From Pseudomonas sp. LS44 (GTDB taxonomy: Bacteria; Pseudomonadota; Gammaproteobacteria; Pseudomonadales; Pseudomonadaceae), in assembly GCF_024730785.1 (NCBI RefSeq), contig NZ_CP102830.1, forward strand, positions 1,984,001 through 2,048,000: 64,000 bases of DNA, given 5' to 3'. How positions within the stretch are numbered: position 1 is the first letter of the stretch; each line of letters opens with the position of its first letter. A program made the position numbers and the translations under genes. Positions 39,911-51,848 of the stretch are shown here, piece after piece. Under the pieces are notes generated by a model. It was not told where the DNA came from. It saw nothing but the letters and a program-made list of their open reading frames with translations, and searched no databases.

Positions 39911-40903
39911 ATGGGCAAGTTCAAGGCGCTGCAGGTTTGCGAAGAGGCGGGCGGGGAGTTCTCGCGACAGATCGTCGAGCGCGATACAGCAGATCTGCCG
40001 GCTGGCGATTTGTTGATTCGGGTGCGCTATTCCTCGCTGAATTTCAAGGATGCGCTGTCCGCCAGTGGTAACCGCGGCGTGACCAAGGCTTATCCGCATA
40101 CACCGGGTATCGATGCCGCCGGTGAAGTGGTCGAGTCGAGCGTGAACGAATTCAGCGTCGGTGATGAAGTCATTGTTACCGGCTACGACCTGGGGATGAA
40201 CACCGCGGGTGGGTTCGGCCAGTACATCCGGATTCCGGCCGCCTGGGCGATCAAGCGTCCGCAAGGTCTGTCCCTGCGTGAGGCAATGGTGCTGGGAACC
40301 GCGGGGCTGACCGCCGCGTTATGCGTCGACAAGCTCGAGCAGGCCGGGGTCGAACCCAATGCCGGGCCAGTTCTGGTCACGGGCGCCACGGGCGGCGTCG
40401 GCAGTATCGCGGTGTCGCTATTGTCCCAACTGGGCTACGAAGTAGCGGCCTCCACGGGCAAGGCCGATCAGGCCGAGTTCCTCAGCCAGCTGGGCGCGTC
40501 GCGGATTGTCGAGCGCAGCGCCCTGCAGGAAGGTCTGGAGCGCCCCATGCTCAAGGAGCAATGGGCGGGGGCGGTGGATACTGTCGGCGGCGATATTCTG
40601 TTCAATGTGGTCAAGTCGCTACGATACGGCGCCAGCGTGGCCTGTTGTGGGCTGACGGCGGGTATCGCCTTCAAGGGCAATGTCATGCCGTTCATCCTAC
40701 GTGGGGTAAATCTGCTGGGTGTCGACTCGGTGGAATTGCCGCTGGTGGTCAAGGCATCGATGTGGGATCGGCTATCGCTGCAGTGGAAGCTGAAGAATCT
40801 GGATGCCTTGGTCCGCGAAATCGCGCTGGATGAGTTGCCAGGAGCTATCGAGCAGATTCTCGCCGGCAAGCTGGTTGGTCGGGTGCTGGTTCGCCTGGAC
40901 TGA
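39911..40903 (+). CDS. YhdH/AcuI-family NADPH oxidoreductase
   Basis: Medium-chain reductase of 330 residues with GroES-like N-terminal and Rossmann C-terminal domains. The nucleotide motif is GATGGVGSIAVSLL near residue 156. No zinc ligands are seen, and the sequence fits acrylyl-CoA reductase AcuI/YhdH quinone-reductase-like enzymes. The ATG at 39911 follows CAGGAGG at 8 bp; a TTG two codons earlier is less likely. It is 28 bp after sohB, so probably cotranscribed. Confidence 0.88.
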   Translation: MGKFKALQVCEEAGGEFSRQIVERDTADLPAGDLLIRVRYSSLNFKDALSASGNRGVTKAYPHTPGIDAAGEVVESSVNEFSVGDEVIVTGYDLGMNTAGGFGQYIRIPAAWAIKRPQGLSLREAMVLGTAGLTAALCVDKLEQAGVEPNAGPVLVTGATGGVGSIAVSLLSQLGYEVAASTGKADQAEFLSQLGASRIVERSALQEGLERPMLKEQWAGAVDTVGGDILFNVVKSLRYGASVACCGLTAGIAFKGNVMPFILRGVNLLGVDSVELPLVVKASMWDRLSLQWKLKNLDALVREIALDELPGAIEQILAGKLVGRVLVRLD

Positions 40904-40920
40904 GTGTGGTGCGCTGAGTA

Positions 40921-40950
40921 TAAAAAGCCTGGCATTTGCCGGGCTTTTTA
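40921..40950. terminator. Bidirectional intrinsic terminator
   Basis: AAAAAGCCTGGCA pairs with TGCCGGGCTTTTT (one G-T pair), with A and T tracts. It separates the converging reductase and DUF934 genes. Confidence 0.88.
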
Positions 40951-40977
40951 TTGCTGCTCTAACGTTCGACTACCTGT

Positions 40978-41478
40978 TCAAGCAGGTCGGCGGCGAAATA
41001 GCGGCAACGGTTGGTCGATGGCGGCCTGATAGACCTCGGAGAAGTCCTCGAAGGCCTTAAGTGCGTCCTGCGGGTCTTTGTCTGCGCGCAGGGCATAGGC
41101 ATCGAAGCCGCAACGGCGCATGGCGAACAGTTGATCGCGCAGGACGTCGCCGATGGCGCGAATTTCGCCCTTAAAGCCGTAATGCTGACGCAGCAGGCTA
41201 GCCGTGGAGTAATGACGGCCATCGGTGAAAGCAGGGAAATTCAGCGCAATAACTTGGAAGTGCTGAAGTTCTTCGACGATTTCTTCGATTGCCTCGTCAG
41301 CATCCAGCCAAACGCCAACGCCGCCGTCTCGCGCCTTGAGCGCATGGCTGTGTTCGCGCCACAGCGCCAACGGCACGATGTAATCGTCGCAATTGGTGAG
41401 GATTTCCAGCGTCGCATCCTTAGGAAGCAGATGCCAGGTTTCGTCGACGATCTCGCCGTTCTTAATGATTCGCTGCAT
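40978..41478 (-). CDS. DUF934 protein, partner of sulfite reductase
   Basis: A 166-residue cytosolic protein of the DUF934 family, which is regularly encoded beside ferredoxin-type CysI in proteobacteria. The start MQRIIKNGEIVDETW at 41478 overlaps the cysI coding end by 17 bp, so it is translationally coupled. It contains no cysteine cluster for metal binding. A helper role in assimilatory sulfite reduction is inferred from this constant linkage only. Confidence 0.88.
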   Translation of the reverse strand: MQRIIKNGEIVDETWHLLPKDATLEILTNCDDYIVPLALWREHSHALKARDGGVGVWLDADEAIEEIVEELQHFQVIALNFPAFTDGRHYSTASLLRQHYGFKGEIRAIGDVLRDQLFAMRRCGFDAYALRADKDPQDALKAFEDFSEVYQAAIDQPLPLFRRRPA

Positions 41479-43120
41479 ATACACGCTCCTTGAACGGGTC
41501 GATGCCGACACGACGGAAAGTCTCGAGGAAGGATTCGTCCTCGGTACGTTTTTCCACGTAAACGTTGATGATCCGCTCGATCACATCGGGCACGTCGTCC
41601 TGGGCAAAGGATGGGCCGAGGATCTGCGCAAGGCTGGCATCACGATTGGAGCTGCCGCCGAGAGAAATCTGATAGAACTCCTGGCCTTTCTTGTCCACAC
41701 CGAGAATGCCGATATGGCCGACGTGATGGTGACCACAAGCGTTCATGCAGCCAGAGATGTTCAGGTCGATTTCGCCGATATCGAACAAGTAGTCGAGGTC
41801 ATCGAAACGACGCTGGATCGCTTCCGCCACCGGAATCGACTTGGCATTGGCCAGGGAGCAAAAGTCGCCGCCCGGGCAGCAGATGATGTCGGTCAGCAGG
41901 CCAATGTTTGGCGTGGCAAAACCGAGTTCACGCAATTCGCCCCACAGCGTGAGCAGCTGACTTTGCTCGACATCGGCGAGGATAATGTTCTGCTCATGGG
42001 AGTTGCGGATTTCGCCGAAACTGTAGCGGTCGGCCAAGTCGGCAATAGCATCGAGCTGCTTGTCGGTGACATCGCCGGGGGCCACGCCTGTCGGCTTGAG
42101 AGACAGGGTCACCGCCGCATAACCGGTTTTCTTGTGGGCCACGACGTTGCGTTCACGCCAGCGGGCGAAGCCAGGGTGCTGCTGGTCGAGTTCGGCCAGG
42201 GCAGCGGTCTGGTCGTCGAGAGTTTTGTAGGCTGGATCGACGAAGTGCTGCGCGATACGTTGAACTTCGGCCTCAGTCAGGGTGCTCGGACCATCCTTCA
42301 AGAGCTCCCAGGCAGCGTCGACGCGCTCGGCAAACACTTCCGGAGTTAGCGCTTTGACGAGGATCTTGATACGCGCCTTGTACTTGTTGTCGCGGCGCCC
42401 ATAGCGGTTGTACACCCGCAAAATGGCGTCGAGATAGGTGAGCAGGTGCTGCCACGGCAGGAATTCATTGATGAAACTGCCGACGATCGGAGTACGGCCA
42501 AGACCGCCACCGACAGAAACCCGGAAACCCAGTTCGCCAGCAGCGTTCTTAACGGCTTCGACGCCAATGTCATGGACTTCGATGGCAGCACGATCGCTCA
42601 CGGCGCCATTGACGGCGATCTTGAACTTACGCGGCAGATGGGTGAACTCTGGGTGGAAGGTCGACCACTGACGAATGATCTCGCACCACGGGCGCGGATC
42701 GACCAGCTCATCTTTGGCGACGCCGGCGAACTGATCGGTGGTGGTGTTACGGATGCAGTTGCCGCTGGTCTGAATCGCGTGCATTTGCACGGTCGCCAAT
42801 TCGGCAAGGATTTCAGGAACGTCTTCCAGTTCTGGCCAGTTGAACTGGACGTTTTGCCGGGTACTAATGTGCGCATAGCCCTTGTCGTAGTCCCGGGCGA
42901 TCTGCGCCAGCTTGCGCACCTGAGTGGAGCTCAGCAAGCCATAGGGGACGGCAATCCGAAGCATCGGCGCATAACGCTGGATATAAAGACCGTTCTGCAG
43001 ACGCAGCGGGCGAAATTCTTCGCCGCTCAGTTCACCCGCCAGATAGCGGTGGGTCTGATCGCGGAACTGCTTGACGCGGTCCTCGACGATCCGTTGGTCG
43101 TACTCATCGTATACGTACAT
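41462..43120 (-). CDS. cysI: Assimilatory sulfite reductase, siroheme hemoprotein
   Basis: A 552-residue nitrite/sulfite reductase that reduces sulfite to sulfide with electrons probably from ferredoxin, because no cysJ flavoprotein is nearby. Two NIR/SIR repeats are present. The siroheme/4Fe-4S cysteines lie in ICCPGGDFCSLA and SGCMNACGHHHVG. I chose the ATG at 43120 (MYVYDEYDQRIV); the longer frame adds 23 non-conserved residues. DUF934 overlaps its end. Confidence 0.94.
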   Translation of the reverse strand: MYVYDEYDQRIVEDRVKQFRDQTHRYLAGELSGEEFRPLRLQNGLYIQRYAPMLRIAVPYGLLSSTQVRKLAQIARDYDKGYAHISTRQNVQFNWPELEDVPEILAELATVQMHAIQTSGNCIRNTTTDQFAGVAKDELVDPRPWCEIIRQWSTFHPEFTHLPRKFKIAVNGAVSDRAAIEVHDIGVEAVKNAAGELGFRVSVGGGLGRTPIVGSFINEFLPWQHLLTYLDAILRVYNRYGRRDNKYKARIKILVKALTPEVFAERVDAAWELLKDGPSTLTEAEVQRIAQHFVDPAYKTLDDQTAALAELDQQHPGFARWRERNVVAHKKTGYAAVTLSLKPTGVAPGDVTDKQLDAIADLADRYSFGEIRNSHEQNIILADVEQSQLLTLWGELRELGFATPNIGLLTDIICCPGGDFCSLANAKSIPVAEAIQRRFDDLDYLFDIGEIDLNISGCMNACGHHHVGHIGILGVDKKGQEFYQISLGGSSNRDASLAQILGPSFAQDDVPDVIERIINVYVEKRTEDESFLETFRRVGIDPFKERVYAANH

Positions 43121-43344
43121 AAAATTCGTTCTCAGGCTGGCTACAGCTAATCGCGCGCACGGCCGCGCACTCCTGGCGGAGCCGGGCAAGATACCAGTTC
43201 AGCTTTATGCGCAAAAGTGAAGTTTTCGTATATGGGTCAAACCCCTAGTGCTAACGACTCGTGCCGAGATGGGCCTTGAGTGAGTACCAACGGTGGTCTT
43301 AACTGCTGGGGCGAGCTACCAATAATCACAAGAAGGGGGAAGCC

Positions 43345-43458
43345 ATGTCCGATCATACCGAGCTTGATAACCGCGATAGCGTCGTCGATGCGCGGGCCAT
43401 ATTTGTCCTGATTCTGCTGGCGGTAGCGACTGCGGTGTATTGGGTCAGCCACCAGTAA
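43345..43458 (+). CDS. 37-residue single-pass membrane peptide
   Basis: A short gene from ATG 43345 to TAA, preceded by AAGGGGGAAGCC at a good distance. The peptide has a charged N-terminus (MSDHTELDNRD) and one hydrophobic segment, AIFVLILLAVATAVYWV, at about residues 18-34. It is followed at once by a perfect 16-bp terminator hairpin, which supports a real transcription unit. Function unknown. It is divergent from cysI. Confidence 0.6.
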   Translation: MSDHTELDNRDSVVDARAIFVLILLAVATAVYWVSHQ

Positions 43459-43480
43459 ATAAAGCGTTCGTCGTCCCATT

Positions 43481-43520
43481 AAGCAAAGCCGCCGCGAGGT
43501 TACACGCGGCGGCTTTGCTT
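43481..43520 (+). terminator. Perfect 16-bp hairpin terminator
   Basis: AAGCAAAGCCGCCGCG pairs exactly with CGCGGCGGCTTTGCTT around an eight-base loop and is followed by TGTCC. It closes the small membrane-peptide unit. Confidence 0.8.
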
Positions 43521-43603
43521 TGTCCGAAGGCAGACGATTGGTGTCATATGGCTATCATCTTGGCGGTTATACTGCCCGCTGATCGCAGGCGGACTGGTGA
43601 AAC

Positions 43604-44689
43604 GTGAAAGGCTTTATTGGCAGGGTTTTGTTCCTCTGGTGCTTGTGCAGCACGACCTGGGCACAGTCGGCTCAGGTGGTTTTCCTCAATCCTGGCAAAT
43701 CTAATGAGGACTTCTGGGTTCTCTATTCCCGATTTATGCAGGCTGCCGCTAATAGCCTGGGCATGGACTTGCAGGTTCTATATGCCGAGCGCGATCCGCA
43801 TCAGCAGATAAGCCAGGCGCGCCAGATATTGCTGGGTTCTAACCGGCCGGATTACCTGCTGTTTAGTAATGAAGAATATGTGGCTCCCGAAGTTCTGCGT
43901 CTCGCCGCACACAGCGGGGTCAAGCTGTTCATGGTGCATAACGTTCTGACTGCAGATCAGCAGAAGGCGCTGGGCGCACCCCGAGAAAAGTATCCCAATT
44001 GGATCGGCAGTCTTATCAGCAATGATGACGAGGCAGGCTACCTGATTGCGGATCAGTTGATCCGCCAGCATCAGGCCAGTGCCGGTGAGGGGCCGGTCGA
44101 TATGTTGGCGTTTGCGGGGAATCGAGCGACACCCGTTAGTCAGGCTCGCGAGCGCGGTTTGCGTAAAGCCTTGGCTGAACATCCCCAGGTACGTCTCAGA
44201 CAGCTTGCCCTTGGCAACTGGAGCCAACAGCGTAGCTACGAGCAGGCGCAGCTACTGTTTACTCGTTATCCAGACGTGCGCCTGGTATGGGCGGCAAATG
44301 ATCAGATGGCATTTGGCGCCATTCAGGCACTGCAGGAGCGCGGCGGGAAGCCGGGCCATGACGTGCTGTTTTCAGCGATAAACAGCTCGGAGAGAGTGCT
44401 GCAGGCACGCACCAATGGCGATATATCGGTATTGGCCAGCGGCCATTTCACACTGGGTGGTTGGGCCATGGTGATGCTTCATGACTACCACGCCGGCCTT
44501 GATTTCGCCGCCCGGGGTGGCATTGAGCGAAAGGATCGTCTTTTCGTGTTGCTCGACGCGCAGCAAGCGGGAAAGCTCCGGAATCGATTGCAGAAAAAAG
44601 ACTTTGATCTCGATTTCCGTCGCTTCAGTGCTGTCGGTCAGCCGCATATGCGCAATTACACATTCTCATTGCGGCCGCTGTTGTACTAG
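43604..44689 (+). CDS. Orphan periplasmic sugar-type binding protein (PBP1 fold)
   Basis: A 361-residue periplasmic protein with GTG start and a signal peptide cut near STTWAQS. The body has the two-lobe type 1 periplasmic binding fold of ribose/galactose or autoinducer-2 binding proteins (VFLNPGKSNEDFW, VWAANDQMAFGAIQAL). No permease or ATPase is adjacent, so it may serve a distant transporter or a membrane sensor rather than uptake. Ligand unknown. It ends with a 4-bp overlap on the convergent DUF2970 gene. Confidence 0.8.
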   Translation: MKGFIGRVLFLWCLCSTTWAQSAQVVFLNPGKSNEDFWVLYSRFMQAAANSLGMDLQVLYAERDPHQQISQARQILLGSNRPDYLLFSNEEYVAPEVLRLAAHSGVKLFMVHNVLTADQQKALGAPREKYPNWIGSLISNDDEAGYLIADQLIRQHQASAGEGPVDMLAFAGNRATPVSQARERGLRKALAEHPQVRLRQLALGNWSQQRSYEQAQLLFTRYPDVRLVWAANDQMAFGAIQALQERGGKPGHDVLFSAINSSERVLQARTNGDISVLASGHFTLGGWAMVMLHDYHAGLDFAARGGIERKDRLFVLLDAQQAGKLRNRLQKKDFDLDFRRFSAVGQPHMRNYTFSLRPLLY

Positions 44690-44904
44690 ATCCCGGCCAG
44701 GTACAGCACCAGCTTGACCAGGCCAAACAGCCCCAGCGCAAATATCGCGGTAAACAGCACACCGAGCACGATGAAATGGCTCGGTTTGCCGTGGGTGAAA
44801 TCCCGGGTTCGGTTCTTGCCGCTCTGCACGCCGAAGGCGCCTGCCAATATGCTCTGCAACATCTGCTTGAGCGTTGGCGCTTTATCGTTGTTCGAATCGC
44901 TCAT
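44686..44904 (-). CDS. DUF2970 small membrane protein
   Basis: A 72-residue protein. The first half is soluble (LKQMLQSILAGAFGVQS), and the second half has one membrane segment, FIVLGVLFTAIFALGLFGLV. This matches the short proteobacterial DUF2970 family of unknown function. GGAGGTAAACC precedes the ATG. It lies downstream of the RlmN-like gene on the same strand with a 52-bp gap. Confidence 0.82.
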   Translation of the reverse strand: MSDSNNDKAPTLKQMLQSILAGAFGVQSGKNRTRDFTHGKPSHFIVLGVLFTAIFALGLFGLVKLVLYLAGI

Positions 44905-44956
44905 GGTTTACCTCCCTTTTCGTCAGCTTAGCCTGAGGGCTAGCAGGAGGAGAATG

Positions 44957-45997
44957 TCATTGGCTGTGGCGGTGCAGTCGTCGGGTATTGACGACATCGA
45001 CTGCCCTGGCGCGCAGCTGTCCGCAGCCGCCTTCGATGTCCTGCCCGGCGGAGTTGCGCACCTTGGTCAGTACGCCGCGGCTGTGCAAGTAGCGGACTAT
45101 CTGCACGATCCGATCACCGTCTGGGCGCTGGTACTCATCGTCTTCCAGGCTGTTGTAGGGGATCAGGTTGAGGACCGCAAACTTGCCCTTGAGCAGGCGC
45201 AGAACGCCGTCCATTTCTTCCTGGCTGTCGTTGATTCCGGCGAGCAGCGTCCATTGATACTGGATGGGATAGTCGAAGCGGCGTGCGTACTCTTCGCCCA
45301 AGGCCACTAATTCATCCGGGTCGATACGCGGCGCGCGCGGCAACAGTTGCTGGCGCAACTGTGCATCGGTGGTATGCAGCGACAGGGCCAAGGCCGGCTT
45401 GATGCGTTGCTGCGGCAAGCGCTCGAACACCCGCATGTCGCCGACAGTCGAGAACACCAGATTCTTGTGGCCAATGCCGCCGTCGGTGCCGAGCATATCG
45501 ATGGCTTCCAGGACGTTGTCGAGGTTGTGCGCCGGTTCGCCCATACCCATGAACACCACTTTTTTCACCGGCCGGAAGCGCCGCGCAAGCGCCACCTGGG
45601 CGACGATCTCGGCACTCCCGAGCTGGCGTAGCAGGCCACTCTTGCCGGTCATGCAAAATACGCAGCCAACCGCGCAGCCGACTTGGGTCGAGACGCACAG
45701 GCCATCGCGCGGCAGCAGCACGCTTTCGATCATTTGCCCATCGGCCAGAGCCACCAGTAGGCGCGCGGAGCCATCGGCGCCGGGATGTTCGGAGCGCAGC
45801 TCTGCCAGGCCATTTAGCGTCTGAGTCAACTCCGGCAAGCCATCACGAACGCTCAGCGGCAGGAAATTTTCCGTCTGCTGATGGCGGGTGCCGGTATCCA
45901 GCGGCAGGCCTTTCAGCCAGGCACGGCTGACGCGCCCAATGTGCATGGGTTTGGCGCCGAGGTCGGCGAGACGCTGGTGGAAGTCATGGATACGCAT
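44957..45997 (-). CDS. RlmN-like radical SAM RNA methyltransferase, divergent paralogue
   Basis: A 346-residue radical SAM protein of the RlmN/Cfr family, which methylates adenosine at C2 or C8 in RNA. The 4Fe-4S cluster motif is GCAVGCVFCMTGKSG (C-x3-C-x2-C) near residue 116, and a late Cys in GGCGQLRARA could be the methyl-carrying cysteine. The N-terminus is shorter than in housekeeping RlmN and core text differs (LCVSTQVGC for CISSQVGC). It is probably a second, diverged copy rather than the standard rlmN. RNA target unknown. Confidence 0.82.
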   Translation of the reverse strand: MRIHDFHQRLADLGAKPMHIGRVSRAWLKGLPLDTGTRHQQTENFLPLSVRDGLPELTQTLNGLAELRSEHPGADGSARLLVALADGQMIESVLLPRDGLCVSTQVGCAVGCVFCMTGKSGLLRQLGSAEIVAQVALARRFRPVKKVVFMGMGEPAHNLDNVLEAIDMLGTDGGIGHKNLVFSTVGDMRVFERLPQQRIKPALALSLHTTDAQLRQQLLPRAPRIDPDELVALGEEYARRFDYPIQYQWTLLAGINDSQEEMDGVLRLLKGKFAVLNLIPYNSLEDDEYQRPDGDRIVQIVRYLHSRGVLTKVRNSAGQDIEGGCGQLRARAVDVVNTRRLHRHSQ

Positions 45998-46160
45998 GGG
46001 GCGCGCATGCTACCACCGCGCGTCTGAGTAGGGCAGCAGGCCGCGCAATTGGGCGGGTGCCAGGACGTTCGGCAAGGGAGTCGATGCGTATCGCTTCGCT
46101 CAAACTGTCGACGGGCCCATAATGCCGGCCTGATTGGTTTAAAGCGGCGTGGAGCTGTAC

Positions 46161-46463
46161 ATGAAATTCATACACCAACGTGAACACCTGAACGAGGACG
46201 ACATCGTCGTCATCCAGTGCTCACAGCCTTGCAACATCCGCCTGATGAACGATGCGAACTTCCGCAGCTTTAAAAATGGTGGTCGGCATACCTACCACGG
46301 CGGCGCGTTCGACCAGTTTCCCGCGAAAATTACCGTGCCCAGTTCTGGTTTCTGGAACATCACGATCGACACCGTGACCCGCCGGGCTATCAGCGTGACC
46401 CGCAAGCCCGCTCTCACGCACTCGATCAAGATCGTCCGCAAGTCGCCCTCGCAGCTGCGTTGA
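46161..46463 (+). CDS. DUF1883 protein
   Basis: A 100-residue protein starting MKFIHQREHLNEDDIV, after GGAGCTGTAC. It is a single DUF1883 domain, a small beta-rich fold of unknown function that in some bacteria is fused to TIR domains. The conserved HTYHGGAFDQFPAKI segment is present. It converges on the LRR-kinase gene with a 45-bp gap. No operon partner is seen. Confidence 0.82.
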   Translation: MKFIHQREHLNEDDIVVIQCSQPCNIRLMNDANFRSFKNGGRHTYHGGAFDQFPAKITVPSSGFWNITIDTVTRRAISVTRKPALTHSIKIVRKSPSQLR

Positions 46464-46508
46464 AAGGCTGCCGGAGGTGGTGCTCAGCAGCTTCGTCGCT
46501 GCCAATGA

Positions 46509-47822
46509 CTATCGGCCAAGTACGCTACTGATATCAGCGAAGTCCGGCCGCGCAGCCACTAGGGTTGACGCACAGTCGGCTTGCAGTTGCCAGAGCTTGG
46601 CCAATTGCTGGGGTTGATCATCTGCTGGGCAGCGTTGCAACAGTTCTTCCAGCAAACAACCGAATGCACGCGCTTCGATTTGCTGCAAGGCTTTGCCTGG
46701 CGTGCTTTGTGGCGTGAAGAAGGACGCGGCGCCAAAGTCGCCAAGAAGGCATTCGCCCACAGCGTCGACCAGCAGATTATGCGCGTAGAGATCGCCGTGC
46801 AAAATTCCCCTGGCATGCAGATGGGCTGTCGCCGAAGCCACGGCCCGCGCGATGCGCAGCGCTTCAGTTACGCTAAAACTTCGAGACACGGCATAGCAGT
46901 CGCGGGTACAGCTGGCCAGTGAGGGCGGGTTGGCCAACGGTCGGTAATCGGCGTGGACACGCTCTAGCAGCAGTCCTGGCGGCTCGCTTGCCTGAGTCGC
47001 CAACGGTCCGGTGACACGAATCAGATTGGCGTGTTCGCCCGCGGCCAGGCAGGCCGCCATTTCACTATGTGGCAATCCGTCACTGGTCATGCGGCCCTTG
47101 AACAGCTTCACCGCCATGGCTTGCGGTGGACGCCCTGGGACTCGCCATTCTGCGCAGTGAATGATCCCCGAGGCGCCCTGACCGAGTATTTCGCCCAAGG
47201 CGATTTCATTGTGTGGAATCGCCGGAATGGAATGCCGCGCCAAAGCGGTGGTTTCACTGGCGTCGCTGACCGGATTGCCGGCGAATGCCAGCCAAGCCAG
47301 GCGCGGCAGTTCCAGTAACCAAGCTGGCAGATTTTCGAAACGGTTGGCGGCGATGCGCAGCAGTTCGAGATTTTGGCAGTCGCTCAGGCTGTCCGGCAGC
47401 GCATCGAGTCGGTTACCAGCGAGCATCAGCTTTTGCAGGTGTTTGCAGTTGCCGAGCTCGGCAGGCAAGGCCGGCAATTGGTTGTCACTGAGAATCAGCC
47501 AACGCAATGCGGGAGGCAACGCAGCGGCCGGCAAGTGGTGCAGGTGATTGGCTTTAAAGCCGATCATTTCCAGGCGCGGGCAATCGCCCAGCACTTCCGG
47601 GACGACGGTGAAGGGGTTATCTGAGCAGAAAAGAATGCGCAACTTGTGCAGACGGGGCAAATCCGCTGGCAGGCTGGTCAACTGGTTAGCGGAAAGGTTG
47701 AGGACTTCCAGGCTGTCGGCGAGATCGAAAATTTCGCGGGGGAACTCGCTCAGATTGCAGGACAGATCCAGGCGCTGGATGCCGGCTAGTTCACCGCGGC
47801 GCAGTTGTTCGAGAGTATTCAT
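46509..47822 (-). CDS. Leucine-rich repeat-protein kinase fusion
   Basis: A 437-residue cytosolic protein from ATG 47822 (MNTLEQLRRGELAG); a start 39 bp upstream adds unconserved sequence. Residues about 15-190 hold seven to eight leucine-rich repeats of the LxxLxLxxNxLxxLP kind. Residues about 205-437 form a protein-kinase fold with a Gly loop GQGASG (214-219), Lys239 in AVKLF, HGDLYAHN (342-349) and DFG (362-364), so it is likely active. HRD is replaced by HGD. Neither signal peptide nor membrane segment is seen. Substrates are unknown. Confidence 0.88.
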   Translation of the reverse strand: MNTLEQLRRGELAGIQRLDLSCNLSEFPREIFDLADSLEVLNLSANQLTSLPADLPRLHKLRILFCSDNPFTVVPEVLGDCPRLEMIGFKANHLHHLPAAALPPALRWLILSDNQLPALPAELGNCKHLQKLMLAGNRLDALPDSLSDCQNLELLRIAANRFENLPAWLLELPRLAWLAFAGNPVSDASETTALARHSIPAIPHNEIALGEILGQGASGIIHCAEWRVPGRPPQAMAVKLFKGRMTSDGLPHSEMAACLAAGEHANLIRVTGPLATQASEPPGLLLERVHADYRPLANPPSLASCTRDCYAVSRSFSVTEALRIARAVASATAHLHARGILHGDLYAHNLLVDAVGECLLGDFGAASFFTPQSTPGKALQQIEARAFGCLLEELLQRCPADDQPQQLAKLWQLQADCASTLVAARPDFADISSVLGR

Positions 47823-47910
47823 CTGATCTCGGTGGGACGGACAGGACGGGGCGTTCAGCATTCAGCAGAAGGCAGCCGCCGGGCGACCGCAGAGTGATTC
47901 AGCGCGGATG

Positions 47911-47940
47911 ACACGGGGCCTGAATGCTCAGGCCCCGTGT
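47911..47940 (-). terminator. 13-bp perfect hairpin after metH
   Basis: ACACGGGGCCTGA pairs exactly with TCAGGCCCCGTGT around ATGC, just beyond the metH stop. There is no T-tract, so termination may be weak or depend on other factors. Confidence 0.55.
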
Positions 47941-47954
47941 GGTTGGTTGCCGAC

Positions 47955-51671
<3,717 letters not shown>

Positions 51672-51848
51672 GGACGGTACTACCTGAGAGGAGCTGTGAC
51701 GAAAGGGCGCGATGATACCAAAACCTTAGCCGTTCTGAGCTTCAGCGGCTTTTACATGAATAGCGCTCATGTTGCCGACTAAAGCCTTGCTCGTTCTCTG
51801 GAGTTTAGAACCGTAGAATCAGCGCATCCGATGATTCTGGAACTCACT

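Noticed and set aside
51672..51848. Cobalamin riboswitch upstream of metH
   Set aside because: The gap is too short for the usual 180-220 base aptamer plus expression platform, and no B12-box-like sequence was found.
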